Below, piece by piece: positions 48,111 through 59,772 of a DNA stretch of 64,000 bases. Within the stretch, counting starts at the first letter, position 1, and every line of letters starts with the position of its first letter. This stretch comes from Typha latifolia. Taxonomy: Eukaryota > Streptophyta > Magnoliopsida > Poales > Typhaceae. The position numbers were made by a program, and so were the translations under genes. The DNA lies in assembly GCA_019914945.1 (NCBI GenBank), contig CM034102.1:12389501-12453500 (forward strand), written 5' to 3'. Below the pieces are notes generated by a model. It searched no databases. It saw only the letters and a list, made by a program, of their open reading frames with translations, and was not told where the DNA came from.

Positions 48111-49462
48111 TCTACTCAATTTTTTTTTTAAATTTATTAGATATACTAATATACCATGATATTATTTTTTTTATAAATAAACATTTTTCTAGAAAGCAGT
48201 TTGTAATAGCTCTATTTTATTAGAGAAGCAAATCTTATTCTTCTTTAGGAAATAAAATGCAAAGATGTTGAGGAACATAAAGTGAGGGAGGTCACTAAGG
48301 AGCCAAAGACAACTGAGGGGTGGAGAACTTTGTTGGAGACGATGATAGTAGTTGGAGACATTTTTATTGTTGCTAGGACTTTAGTGACGGAGATGAAGGC
48401 AATGCTAATGATTATTATGACCACAACTGAGCATAGCTATAACATGTTGAACGCATTTGTCAGCATCAATAGAGAGAAGAAAAATTAGGATGTTCAACAT
48501 AAATTGAATTTAAAATTAAAAAAATCAAAATTTATGATAATTTTTGGCTATGAGGTTTTTTTCAGAGACATTTTTTCTAATATTATTAATATTAGATGCA
48601 CTATAATGACTTTAGTAAGTAGACATAAAAAAAGCTAATTTCTAACAAAATATTAATGGACTAAATTTTTAAGTAAGAAATGAGAGAAAAAAATGGTCAC
48701 TTTGTTTCCTCCCCAAAAGTAGAGAGAAAAGGAGTGCAAAGACGGTAAACAAATTATGTGCTTTTTTTTATATTTAATATTCTAATACGCTCATATTTTA
48801 TTATATATATTTTTTCTAGCTGGGCATTCAATTAATAAATTTTGAAGAAATCAAAGTCAATAGATATAAAAATTATTCTAAGATATATAAATCTTATAAA
48901 TCCCTCAAAAATTAATAAATATCAAGGAAAGTGCAACGTTGATAAAAAAAAAAGATAACGACCAAAATCTCTTGTATAAGAGAAATAAAAAGTAATACAC
49001 AATGATTGGCACTTTTTCCACGATATTATACTTCTCTTTTCTCTCTTATGGTAGATCTTTAACCTCTAGTAGATATTATCGATGTAATTAATTATAAAAT
49101 TAAAAAAGTAAAGTCTTAATTTTTTTTTGATAATTTCAGTATTTTAGGTAAATGTCTAATAATTATGCGTTTTACTTAATACTACGCTAAAATTGATCCA
49201 TTTTAGTATTTAAGTTTCAGAGTAATTTATTTTGATAAATAAATAAAAAAAATAAATTTATTTTGATCAACAACTCACCAAACTCTCCCCACCTTCTAGA
49301 ATCCTTGAGATGCAACTAGAACCTTCTTCCTCTCTCTCTTCGCCCCCATCTCGTCTTCCTATCTCAGCACCTCTCCACTGCTCCCCATCTCCTCCATGAA
49401 ACCCAAACCGCACGATTCCAGAATCCCAATCACATTAAAAGAATACTCCAAGAATTCCCACC
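48111..49462. other. Intergenic DNA and Hikeshi 5' flank
   Basis: AT-rich, with short chance reading frames and no recognised gene. From about 49320 the sequence becomes C- and T-rich, as expected for the Hikeshi 5' leader. Confidence 0.4.
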
Positions 49463-50044
49463 ATGTTCGGTGTAGTATTTCCGGACCGCAGCTTCCCCAT
49501 GGATGCCTCAACCTTCTCCCAGATCGACCCTCTCCACTGGGTCCTCGACATCTCCACCCTCGTCGGTGACTCCTACCACGACCTCAAGGAAATCTGCGTT
49601 TTCCTCCTCTCCGCCGCCTCCCTCCCGCCGGAGAAGGCCCTCGCCGTCTATGCCCAGCCCCCTAACCGACCTTTCCTTTTCTGCGGCGCCGTCCACGCCA
49701 CCCGACCCTCCGCCGTCCTCTCCCTCCCCTGGCCCGACCCCGCCGATGACCCCCTCGCTGCGGACCTCGCCGTCTCGGCGGCTCCGGGGGCCACGACGGC
49801 CAAAATCGGGTTGTCCGTGGAGAATCTGGCGGCGCTGCCGCCGGTGGCGGACGCGGGTGCGGAGAAGAGAGCGGAGAAGCTCGCACTACGCGTCGGGGAG
49901 AATTTATTCAACTTCATGCAGTCGTTCTGCGGCGTCGACGGCAGCCGCCTCATCGTGCCGATGGATATTTTGGACCGGTGGTTCAAGAAGTTTCAGGAGA
50001 GGGCCAGTAAGGATTCTAATTATCTCAAAGGCTTCGGCTTGTGA
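49463..50044 (+). CDS. Hikeshi (OPI10 homologue), Hsp70 nuclear import carrier
   Basis: A single open frame of 193 residues covers the full family. It begins MFGVVFPDRSFPMD and contains STFSQIDPLHWVLDI, LPPEKALAVYAQPP, PFLFCGAVHATRPSAVLSLP, then LFNFMQSFC and a C-terminus with IVPMDILDRWFKKFQER. Hikeshi binds ATP-form Hsp70 and FG-nucleoporins and carries Hsp70 into the nucleus on heat stress. The sequence is very GC-rich in its middle third. There is no intron, and the stop is followed by an A run at about 50130. Being intronless could be ancestral in plants or mark a retrocopy. The frame is intact and the ends are complete. Confidence 0.93.
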   Translation: MFGVVFPDRSFPMDASTFSQIDPLHWVLDISTLVGDSYHDLKEICVFLLSAASLPPEKALAVYAQPPNRPFLFCGAVHATRPSAVLSLPWPDPADDPLAADLAVSAAPGATTAKIGLSVENLAALPPVADAGAEKRAEKLALRVGENLFNFMQSFCGVDGSRLIVPMDILDRWFKKFQERASKDSNYLKGFGL

Positions 50045-52243
50045 AGAGAGGAGAGGAGCGGAGCTGGAAAGGTGCGAGCTTTCTTGATGGTTTTTACCTT
50101 CTCATAGGTTTGTACTTCTGTATGATGTGAAAAAAAAAAAATTTGTAGCTTTCTTCATTTTGTTTGCTTCTTTTATTTGTGAACTTAGTTGATAGAAGCC
50201 AGTATTGGAATTTTGGAGATGTCGAACAAATATGTTTCTATGTCTAAATTATTCCATTCAAGTGATCTCTAGCTCATAACTTGTTGTAAGTGAATCTGGT
50301 GATTTCTACGATCGGTATACTATACATTTCTTTCAGAAACTCCATGTAGGCCATTCAACTATTGAGTCAGAATTAGGCGTATGGATTCAACTATCCGATA
50401 TTGTATGATGGGTAGGTATGGTTGGCATCCAAGAGCTTGGACTGTTATTTGGTCGTTGAAACATCTCTCTTCGGGTCCAAGGGGAAGAATTTGATTTAAG
50501 GCTCACCTGTCCTCTTATACATTGTTCTTAGATTTGTCTATTCATTGCCTTTGGTTGATAGGTGTGGGATTTCTGAGGTGGTGCAAAAATTGATCAGAAC
50601 AAATTCCACATGTGAATTTGTTGTGGTCTAAGCTGTATCAGATGATGAAAATCTAGTAGTGTACAATCATTTGGCGCCTTTATTGGAAGTTTTTAGATGT
50701 ACATTGAGCAGCAAGACCTTGTATAGATAATACATTGAACATTGTCCAACAATGGGTAAGATTCATAGCACCTAGTTCAGAAAGCAATACTTATACAAGG
50801 AGAATATGTTAATGGTTCACTTCATTGTGGACTGAGACTTAAGTGAGTTACTTTAGGTGCCCTACTAATCCTTCTATATTTCAACCTTCATGCTCCTCAA
50901 ATGTTTTTCACCAATTAGAATTATGCTGTAATCGATTTAGGTTCCTCACTTCTGAAGAACCATGCCAGTCTGATGGAGTTATATTTTCCTTCTACTCACG
51001 TATCACACTAGAGCCAATTTTTTCTTTCTTTGAAGAGAATGCTTGGAAAACAATCACTTTTTCTTGAAATATTTCTTTATCTTATACAAGCTCATCAACT
51101 TGCTCTTTATCAAGGATGCTAATTCTTTTATGAATCTGGTACATAGGCTCTCATAGTTTTATGGACAGCTAAACCTACAGATTACTTGTATAAACATAAA
51201 TCAGCATGCAAATAAATCAATTGTTTGAAGCTGTACGGATGGTGTTTAAATATGCATGCGAGTGTTCTGAATTGTATATGCAGGTCTTAAACATGATCTA
51301 ACGAAAGATAAATTAGAGATAACGATCTAACGCTTGTTTAATAACCTTAATAATGATTGAATTGAGGTAATGTATGAAAAAGATCATGATTACATCCTAG
51401 GTTAATTAACCATGTATGCATGGCTACCATGTAGATCGAGGTCTTTATCTGCCATTGCCAAATTTTGAAGACTAGGAAGGAGTTGGGAAAATTTTGATTG
51501 TTAACTTGACATCCAGCTCATTAAATCGTTGCCAAATACTTGAACATGGAAAAATTGGAGGAGGTAAGCTGATTAGCTATGTTGCTGAATTATTATTATA
51601 TCTGCTGAAGCAAATGAGTTTTTCCTGCATTCCAACTTGTAAGTAGATATCCTAAAAATACGTGATATTTTATTCTAATACAACCTTTAGCTGTGCACAT
51701 TTCTAAGGTTGGAAAGTCTCCACAGTATAGTCTAAGCAATTTTTTGCTGCTGAACTGATGTCAATCTCCTACAATGTGGTTCCAAGTCGTTGTTTGTGAG
51801 GAGGGATGAAGCAAAGATCCAAACTCCTAAGTTTCTGATGGCAGATGGATGGATTATATAGAGTATCGGATCTAGTTGTGAGTTGTGATCTATATATCTG
51901 TTCAGTGATATGAAAGGAGTCATGTATGGTTGTACACTGTTCGTAGGAACCTGTCAGTTGCCTGCGAAGTGTTTGTATAATTGGAGTAGAATGACTCCAT
52001 CTGCCAAAATGTGTGTTGTACTAGGTTGAGGGGGTTTGTTTAATGGGCCATTGTACTATTGTTTGGTATTCTTTATTATATTTTCTGTTGTTAGAGCTGT
52101 CAAAATAATTTAACCAGCTCGATCAAGCTTATAGCTTGAAAGCGAGCCCACAGGAACTTGATCTCTAGAATAGGCTTAATCTTGAGCCGAACTTGATTAT
52201 GAGCTTAGCTCGAACAAGGTCACCTCGATATTAATCAAAATAG

Positions 52244-52281
<38 letters not shown>

Positions 52282-53513
52282 TGATATGAATTGTTAGATT
52301 GAATTTCGAAAGGCTTAGAAACTTAGAATACGAAGTCCCAAACCAGCCTTGAGTTCTCCATCTCTAGTTCCAGACCACTTTGGCTCTTTTCTCCAATCCC
52401 TCACTTTCTCTGCATAAATTTACTCGCTTCTTGATAAATCTGATCAATAAATATATAAGCATGGTATGATTCACTTTGAAGTTCTGGTAGATACAAAAAT
52501 ATTGCCTTATCATATCTCGAGAATCTTGAGTTATTGGTGTAAGCTTGGAATATCTCAAGTCCTACAATAGGTTTTTGATCAATTCGATTTGTCTATGGTG
52601 TTAATTTCTTGTCTTCATTAAGGTTTGGTTGTGATCCATGTCTTAGAGGGCTTCTTTTGATGGAATTTTAGTGAACTAACTAGTGTTAGATAATCAAAAG
52701 TGGTTGTCATATTTATATAATTATAGTCAAAATTAGGCCTTATTTAATGTTTGATTCAAGTCTAAATTAAATTTAATTCAATTCAAGTTTGATAATGTTC
52801 GAAAGTAGGTTTGAAGCTCTTCTAGGATTTTGAGCTCAAATTTAGTTCAAATTAAACTAAGTTCAATTTAAATTTAATCCAACATCTAACCAGATCGTCA
52901 CCAGTCTAATGGTCACCATCTCAGGACCAAATACATTCTCCCTTTCCGTGATTCTCATGCCATTGCATAATATTCTTTAGTGAAAAAGAAAAAGAAAATC
53001 CAGAAAAATGCAAGAAATAGATAGGAAGAACCATTTACCGAATTCTAAAAATTGGATCATATTTTGACTGCTAAATAGTTCGGTAGTTAAATTCTCTTTA
53101 GGAAGATCGATTTAATTGTCTAATCTATATATAGAGACAGTTTGCTCTCTTTGTTTAGCAGAATAATTAACTTATAAATTTATAATTTGGTAAAAAAAAA
53201 TCTTGAGACTTAATTTGATTTTTAAAACAAGGTAAGAGAAAAGAAAACAAAGTTTGGACTTTGGATAAATAAAAATAAAATAAAATTAAACGGGAAGATG
53301 AAAATTTTGTTTTCGGATTAAAATTTTGGGAGGAATAAGGAGCGAAAAGGGAAAGAAAAAGAATAGTCTTCCTTTCACTAATTCTCTCTCCACCAAAACG
53401 GAAGCTTTTCCTCTCTCCTTTTCTTTCTATCCCAAACGTGGAGCGTTTACAGTCTGACAGTCTCCTCTCTCTTCTCGATTCTGCCCTCCAAAACCATACC
53501 CTAGGAACCCGCC
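50045..53513. other. Intergenic DNA between Hikeshi and the ABC1-family gene
   Basis: AT-rich. At 52094-52230 a segment beginning tagagctgtcaaaataattt with GAGC/GCTC blocks resembles a hAT end, but I found no matching second end. A TA microsatellite follows at 52248-52278. The last 150 bases before 53514 are C/T-rich and probably leader. Confidence 0.4.
52248..52278. repeat. (TA)n microsatellite
   Basis: About fifteen TA units next to the hAT-like fragment. Confidence 0.85.
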
Positions 53514-56500
53514 ATGGGGGCCCTCCCTCGTCTCTTCAAGCTCCCCAGCAAGGGGAAGGGCCCCCTCCGCCTCGTCGCCGGAATCGCCGTCGCAGGCGTG
53601 GCTGTGGCCGCCGGCGCTGAGGTCATCGCCGCCGACTCCTCGCTCTCTTCCTCCGGTGGGAAAATTGCCTCGGCCTTCGACGGCGTCGCCCGATCCTCTC
53701 GGGCGATCTACACCGTTCGTTCTCTTCTTCTGCTCGCCCATTTCTCCATTGTTTCCTTTGAAGAACTTTGTAAACTCTCGTCTTTTCTTCTCTTTAGATC
53801 GGTTTTATCGTGGTTGATTACAAATACTCTTTGCGTAACTTGCCTCCCAGTTCTAGCGAGTACCGGAGTAAGCTGTCGGAGGTAACTCAATTTTACTCAA
53901 AAGTTTCTGTCTTTGATTTATCTTTTTCCGTAGGGATAGAAGTGTGCGAATATAATTTGTATAGAACTTGAAACCAGTTTCCTGTTCTCGTGGAAGTTGC
54001 CAAATCAAATACTACAGAGATAAGGACATCCTTTTACAACAAATTCCGGTCACCTTAAGCGAAATGATAATTATACCTTGCTATATCCATTCATTCTCCT
54101 CCATTTCAGTAACTCTGTGCTTAGTAATTTTTATGCTCTATAAATATTACTACTCCTTTTTGAAACCCTGACACTTTGTATCTGACGATCATAAATACTG
54201 GTGGTTTAGTTTAGTGTTTAGTGGGTAAGTATATGTAAGATTTAAAGCCTCATGAGAAGCCACTTTACGGTGTATGAGAAGATATTTTTTAGGTGCGGCA
54301 CTCATTGATGGTCAGCTTAAGCATTAGAGCCAATTGGTTAGTTAACATGGTATGGGAGGTAGATTTTTCGTAAGATTTCAAGTTAGAACCTTGCTTACTC
54401 ATTGTGATTCTATTTCCACTATCTGTTATAGTGCAATGTGGAGGTCACATGTGGAAGTCTTTTTTAAGACATGATGTACATTGTAGGTTTGCTACCTAAT
54501 AGCTTAGTTTTTTTAGCTCAATTGGTTATGTAACAAGATTAACAATGTAGACAACAATTTTGAGGAGGTTTTCATTTGGTGATCATAGTCTATGCCCTTC
54601 TTGATCTAGAAAATGTTTGTATTAAATGTTGTTGGCACTATTTAATCAGTCAAATACTGCAGGGGCCACCTATTTACTTGGGACACTCGTATTTGATCTC
54701 TTACATGTACATACACATAGTAATAACCGAAGTTATCATGTCATTTGTTCAGTTAGTCAGTTGTACTTATCTTTGCATTCTGAAATACCATAACTGATGC
54801 GAATCAGATCAGGTCAGATCATATCATGAAGACATTAGGCTCGTTGGATCGAGTTTATTTATATTTTAATTAATTCATGTTTATTTTTTATATAAGTTTT
54901 TAAAACAAGTCTAGTTAAGTCAGTAACTCTTGAAAACAAGTCTAATTAAGTCATACAAGTTTTTAAGGCAAGTCCAATTAAGTCATACGAGTCTTTAGAA
55001 TAAGTACAATTAAGTCGTGTGAGCCTTTAAGGTAAGTTCAATAAATTGTGCAAATTTTTAGGGCTATCCTAGTAGAACTTATTGTACTTGACCTCTATAT
55101 ATAAGAGAGGTCAGTCTCCTTTGTTTAATCATCCAACATCCATTGAAGAATTAAGAATTATGTTTTAACTTTAGTTCATTTTAGGAGTAAAAGTAAGAGT
55201 AGCATAGGAGTAGTCATAAGAGTAAACTAAGAGTAGAAGTAAATTAATCTTTCATTATCATCTCTATTATTGGCCATCTTCTCTCCTAACCTTAGCCACC
55301 ATTTTCCTCCATGAGCCATCCACTCATACGGCCAACTTCCACCATCCCTTAGCATTTGCCACCCTTCGACGACTGTCTTAACATTGGATATTTATAATTA
55401 TGTCAAGTTTTGATTTTGCTTCACCGTTTCATTTTTTTCTTTTCACCCCAAATTAGGAATCACGTGAAACCAAAGCCAAAGAATCCTAACTCTTGAGGCT
55501 ACTAGTCATAAAAATATCACAAATTTTTCTACTAAAAGATCGGTCTAGATCTAGTTCGTAACAACAACATGACATGATAAATCGGTCTAGATCTAGTTCG
55601 TAACAACAACATGACATGATAATTGCTGGTTGCCACTACATATGTTTGTTAATATGAAATTTGTTCAAAGCTTAAGCACTCTCAGTAAGAAAAGAAAGGG
55701 GAATTAACTTTGATGACAAGGTACTCATGGAAAGCTCTTTTGGCCTTTTCCCTGATTTTAACAGAGTTCTATGTTTGTTAGTAAGAGGTTGATTAGTAAT
55801 CAAAATAATATGTAGTCGAAAACATGAATTAAGAAAGAGGCTATCTAGTACTTCAGTAAGCAACCAAAAATGGTATCATGACTAGTGCTGTCAGCAGATT
55901 GTTTTGCCAACATAATTTTATATACAATTTTGAATGAAACATGTATTACTCAACCACTCTTAGTTCATTCTTTGACAACTTATTGTCTGTTCACGCTTCC
56001 TGTACCATGGAATTATTTTGTCAAAATGGGAAATCTTGCTTTGTCATGAGATGACACATTGAACATGACATATAATTTGTATTTTCGTTGTACTTGTATA
56101 TGCGTATGCTGTTAGAACTCCTGATTTCCAATACCAGTTGTGTAGCTAGAGGTTGGTAAAAGATTATAGACAAGGAGAATGATGATATGATGATCAATAT
56201 TGATATTTTAGTTCTTTGAGGTATAGGTTCATTCACGCTCAGCCAAGAAGTTACTTAAATTATGTGAAACAAATAGAGGGTTTTATGTGAAAGCTGGTCA
56301 GTTTGTTTCATTGCTGAGACAAGTTCCAAAAGAATACTCTTCAACCCTTTCATCTCTGCAAGACCAGGTTTGTGAATTACTTGCTATGTGCTTGCTAGTA
56401 TTTTCATATGAGAGACTACTTCATGATTCTATTTATTCTTATTCATCATCAGGCGATTCCATACCACTTCAATGATATAAAAGGAGTAATAGAACAAAAT

Positions 56501-59500
56501 TTGCAGAAGGATTTGTCAGATTTGTAAGCACTTAATTCTTACTCACATTTACTCTGACATTGATTCTCAATAGGCTCAAATTTGTATCATTTACTCCAAA
56601 TACACTATTATTTGTATTTTCTTGCACCAAAGTTAACATGCTTATACTGGCACATTGGCACAACCTTTTGTGTATCCTACAGTTGATAGTTATGCCATAG
56701 TACTAAGCATAAATTAACTTTTAATGGCTAATTAAAGCTCTTTTTGACCTTGATATTTGTGTAATATATCTAATTATGTGTATAAGTTGAGATTCATCGT
56801 TGAAGTAGTCTTGAAGCTAAACTTGCATAACTAAAATTAGAGGACAAATTTATGGTAATTTGAAGTAAATTGATACTTAAGAAGTGGATCTACTTGGATC
56901 ATATACTGTTTAGAGTCCAATTATCTTCAATTTCTTTTTTCAAGTTTGTGTTTAGCTTGGTACAGAAAAGTTGAAAAAAAGCCTAATTTAGTATATATGA
57001 CTTCAACTGATAAATTTGCAATTTTGGTTGAGACAACCATATGGAGTATAACTATTTGGATTCTGAACTGTTCAGACTCCAATCTGGTGAATTTTGATTT
57101 CTCAATTCTTTTGCACTTCCTAATTTGGGAGAATTTTTTTGGGGAGAACCAAGTTTTTGTATTTGTTGGTGAAATTCCAACCAGTAAGCACAATTGGGTC
57201 CATGAGCATCAGCATGTAGGTTCTAGATCCAAGTGGTGGGGCTGGCAGTGGGCTAAGGTTGAGCTAAAGACCAGTTGTAAAAGGCAGTTGGATTCACTCT
57301 TTCTGTGTGCCGAGAAAAAGCTCAACTTGTTTCCAAAAGAAATTTGGTATAATTTTTTTTTTCTGCCAATAAGATTCAAACTCACGACCTCTGTGAGATA
57401 AAACAAAACTCTACACCAACTGGTCGTAAAGAGAAAAAAGAAAAAAGAAAAAAGTATTAATGGGGAATATACTATTACAGAAAAGCACAATATAAACACC
57501 AATGACATCTAGAAAATGAGTGTTTTTTCTATGGCAAGATTCATATAGGACTTTAGAAATTAGAATTAAAATTCTTCATCGATGTTTGTAGAAAAAGTCA
57601 AAAGACGTCAATTATTGAAAAATGTTTCATGTCCTACAGACTTGTAGGCTGCCTTGATGAAAAAGCGGCATTAGGCATCTTGGCAGCTACTTTGGTAGCG
57701 ATAGCTTTAAATAGGTTCTTGAAATAACTTTATGAGGGTTCTTGAAAGCATCATGCAGTTACATGGTGGAGCTGTGTCACACTCATAGGTGTGGTCAAGT
57801 AGGTGCTGTATGTGTCTGCCTTTTATAATCTGGACTTTGTTATTTGTAGATGTTGTCACAGTAGAAGAAGAAGAAAAAAATGCTGCCCCTTCTTGTTGAT
57901 CTCAGAAAAATTACAATTGAGAAATACTTTAGCTTTTATATGCTGTTGTCAGATTCCTGGAATTTGATGAACAACCGATTGCTGCTGCATCAATTGCCCA
58001 GGTACATCGAGGACTGTTGAAGGATAAACAAGAAGTAGCTATCAAGGTGGGGATTATTGATCAACATGGTAGATTGTTTACTTTGACTTTTCATAATTTT
58101 ATGTTCGCAGCCTATAAGTGAGTGTTTTACAATATTGCAAGGGCCTCTACTTTGCAAATGTGAAGTACATTATATTTCTCACATCTTGCATATTCCTAGG
58201 ACTTATGGGTGAATTTCTTTAGCCTTCTTAAAAGAAGACATGATTAATTGAGAACTATCATTCTTCACTATTATTGGAATGCTGAGATGCCCATTGAAAT
58301 GAATTAACAGAAAAATGTGTAGATTTGCTTGGACCCTTTTATCTCTTAAATAACCTTAGTTGTTTAACATATAATTATAACCCTATAAAAGAACTGTTAC
58401 ATTGTATTTGTGTATCTATGTATTGGTGTCAATGTATCTATATAACTATGTGTCTACATAATTACTGCATAAAATCTGGAATTTTTGATTTGACTCTCAA
58501 ATAGATAAATACTTGGAAATTGACATGTCCTTATTATTTGATGGCACTGATTATATGGTTAGACATATTTTTTGTCATCACTTCTTGAGGATTACATACA
58601 AAGGTTATGGAGGGTTATATCTCAAAAATCTTAAATTTCTTATCCATCTTGAGCAAAGGTTGCTGATGAGGTTGTCATTGCTTCTTAGTACCAAGATTGA
58701 GCTTAATGTATTTGGATTTCACCTTCCCCCATTGTCTATCTTTAAGGAAAAGTTTCTCTTACAAGAAGTGGATATGATCTTCAAATCGAAAGAAGAAAAT
58801 GGAAAATATTCATTATATATGGGAAAAAGAAAATAATGCATTTTTAATGTATGTGATAATTACCTAATAAGACTCTTTGTAGGATTCCTGTTGGTCATTT
58901 ATAGTATTTCTACTTTCTTACACTTCAGCAGATTGTATTTTGAATGGAAGAGAGAAATTGTAGGCCTTTATTAAATTCATGCATATTTGGGCTCCATTAT
59001 TAAATTATATCTAATCAAATTTTGTATAGAACTTGTTTTGAAACTCCTATAAATTGTTCTTGAATTGCAAAACACGGTTGGCACAAGAGTAGTTGGGAGT
59101 TAACCTAGTTTACCAACTAGTTGAAATGAGTTGTGAACTGCAACAACCCAACTACTTGGTCTCAGCTATATGGATCCTTTTCATTTTGTTCAACTCTATT
59201 TAAAGCAAGGTTTCAAAACTTGGTATTAGAATTGGGATTGGCCATTCGGAAAAATGATACACATCGGTCGTATCGGCTGTATCGGTTGTATCAACCGCCC
59301 CATATCAGATTGGACTATTATTTTAATCATAGAAATTCTAAATATTATTTAAAAATACGAAGAAATATCTAAAAATTTAGAAAATGATAAGAAAATAATA
59401 ATTATTTACATATGAAGTCTAAAAACTAAAAATTATATTAACTTATTCAAAATTTTGATGAATATCTAGTTGACTCTCTCTTTCCCTTTCTCTTTCTTTT

Positions 59501-59736
59501 CTTTCCTTTCAGCTATTATTGCTAAGGCAAACTTTTTTTTCTTCTAATTTTCTTTCCTTTCTTTTCTCTACCTTCTCCCTCTCTTATTGCCACAAGACAA
59601 TTTTTTTTATTTCTTCTCTCTCCCTCCTCTTTCTCTCTCAAACTCTCTTTCTCCCTCTCTCTTACTATCGTAAGGTAATTTTTTTCTCTGATTTTTTTCA
59701 TTTCCTTTCTCCTTTCTCTTTCTCTTTCAATCTCTT

Positions 59737-59772
<36 letters not shown>

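Larger units (their letters stand above)
53882..56226 (+). other. Intron 2 of the ABC1-family gene
   Basis: Starts GTAACT and ends ATATAG. It carries a tRNA-like segment near 54325-54390, a solo LTR (54795-55563) and a 42-bp tandem duplication. No additional exon is needed for phase. Confidence 0.75.

Noticed and set aside
49503..50087. A 194-codon plus-strand frame overlapping Hikeshi, rich in Ser, Pro and Arg
   Set aside because: It is a frame shadow of GC-rich Hikeshi coding sequence.
52094..52900. A full hAT element downstream of Hikeshi
   Set aside because: Only one end-like motif (tagagctgtcaaa) is readable. No matching inverted end or 8-bp duplication was found.
58513..58836. 107-codon open frame in ABC1-family intron 5
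   Set aside because: Low-complexity Leu/Phe-rich composition, no recognised similarity, and not needed for the gene's phase.
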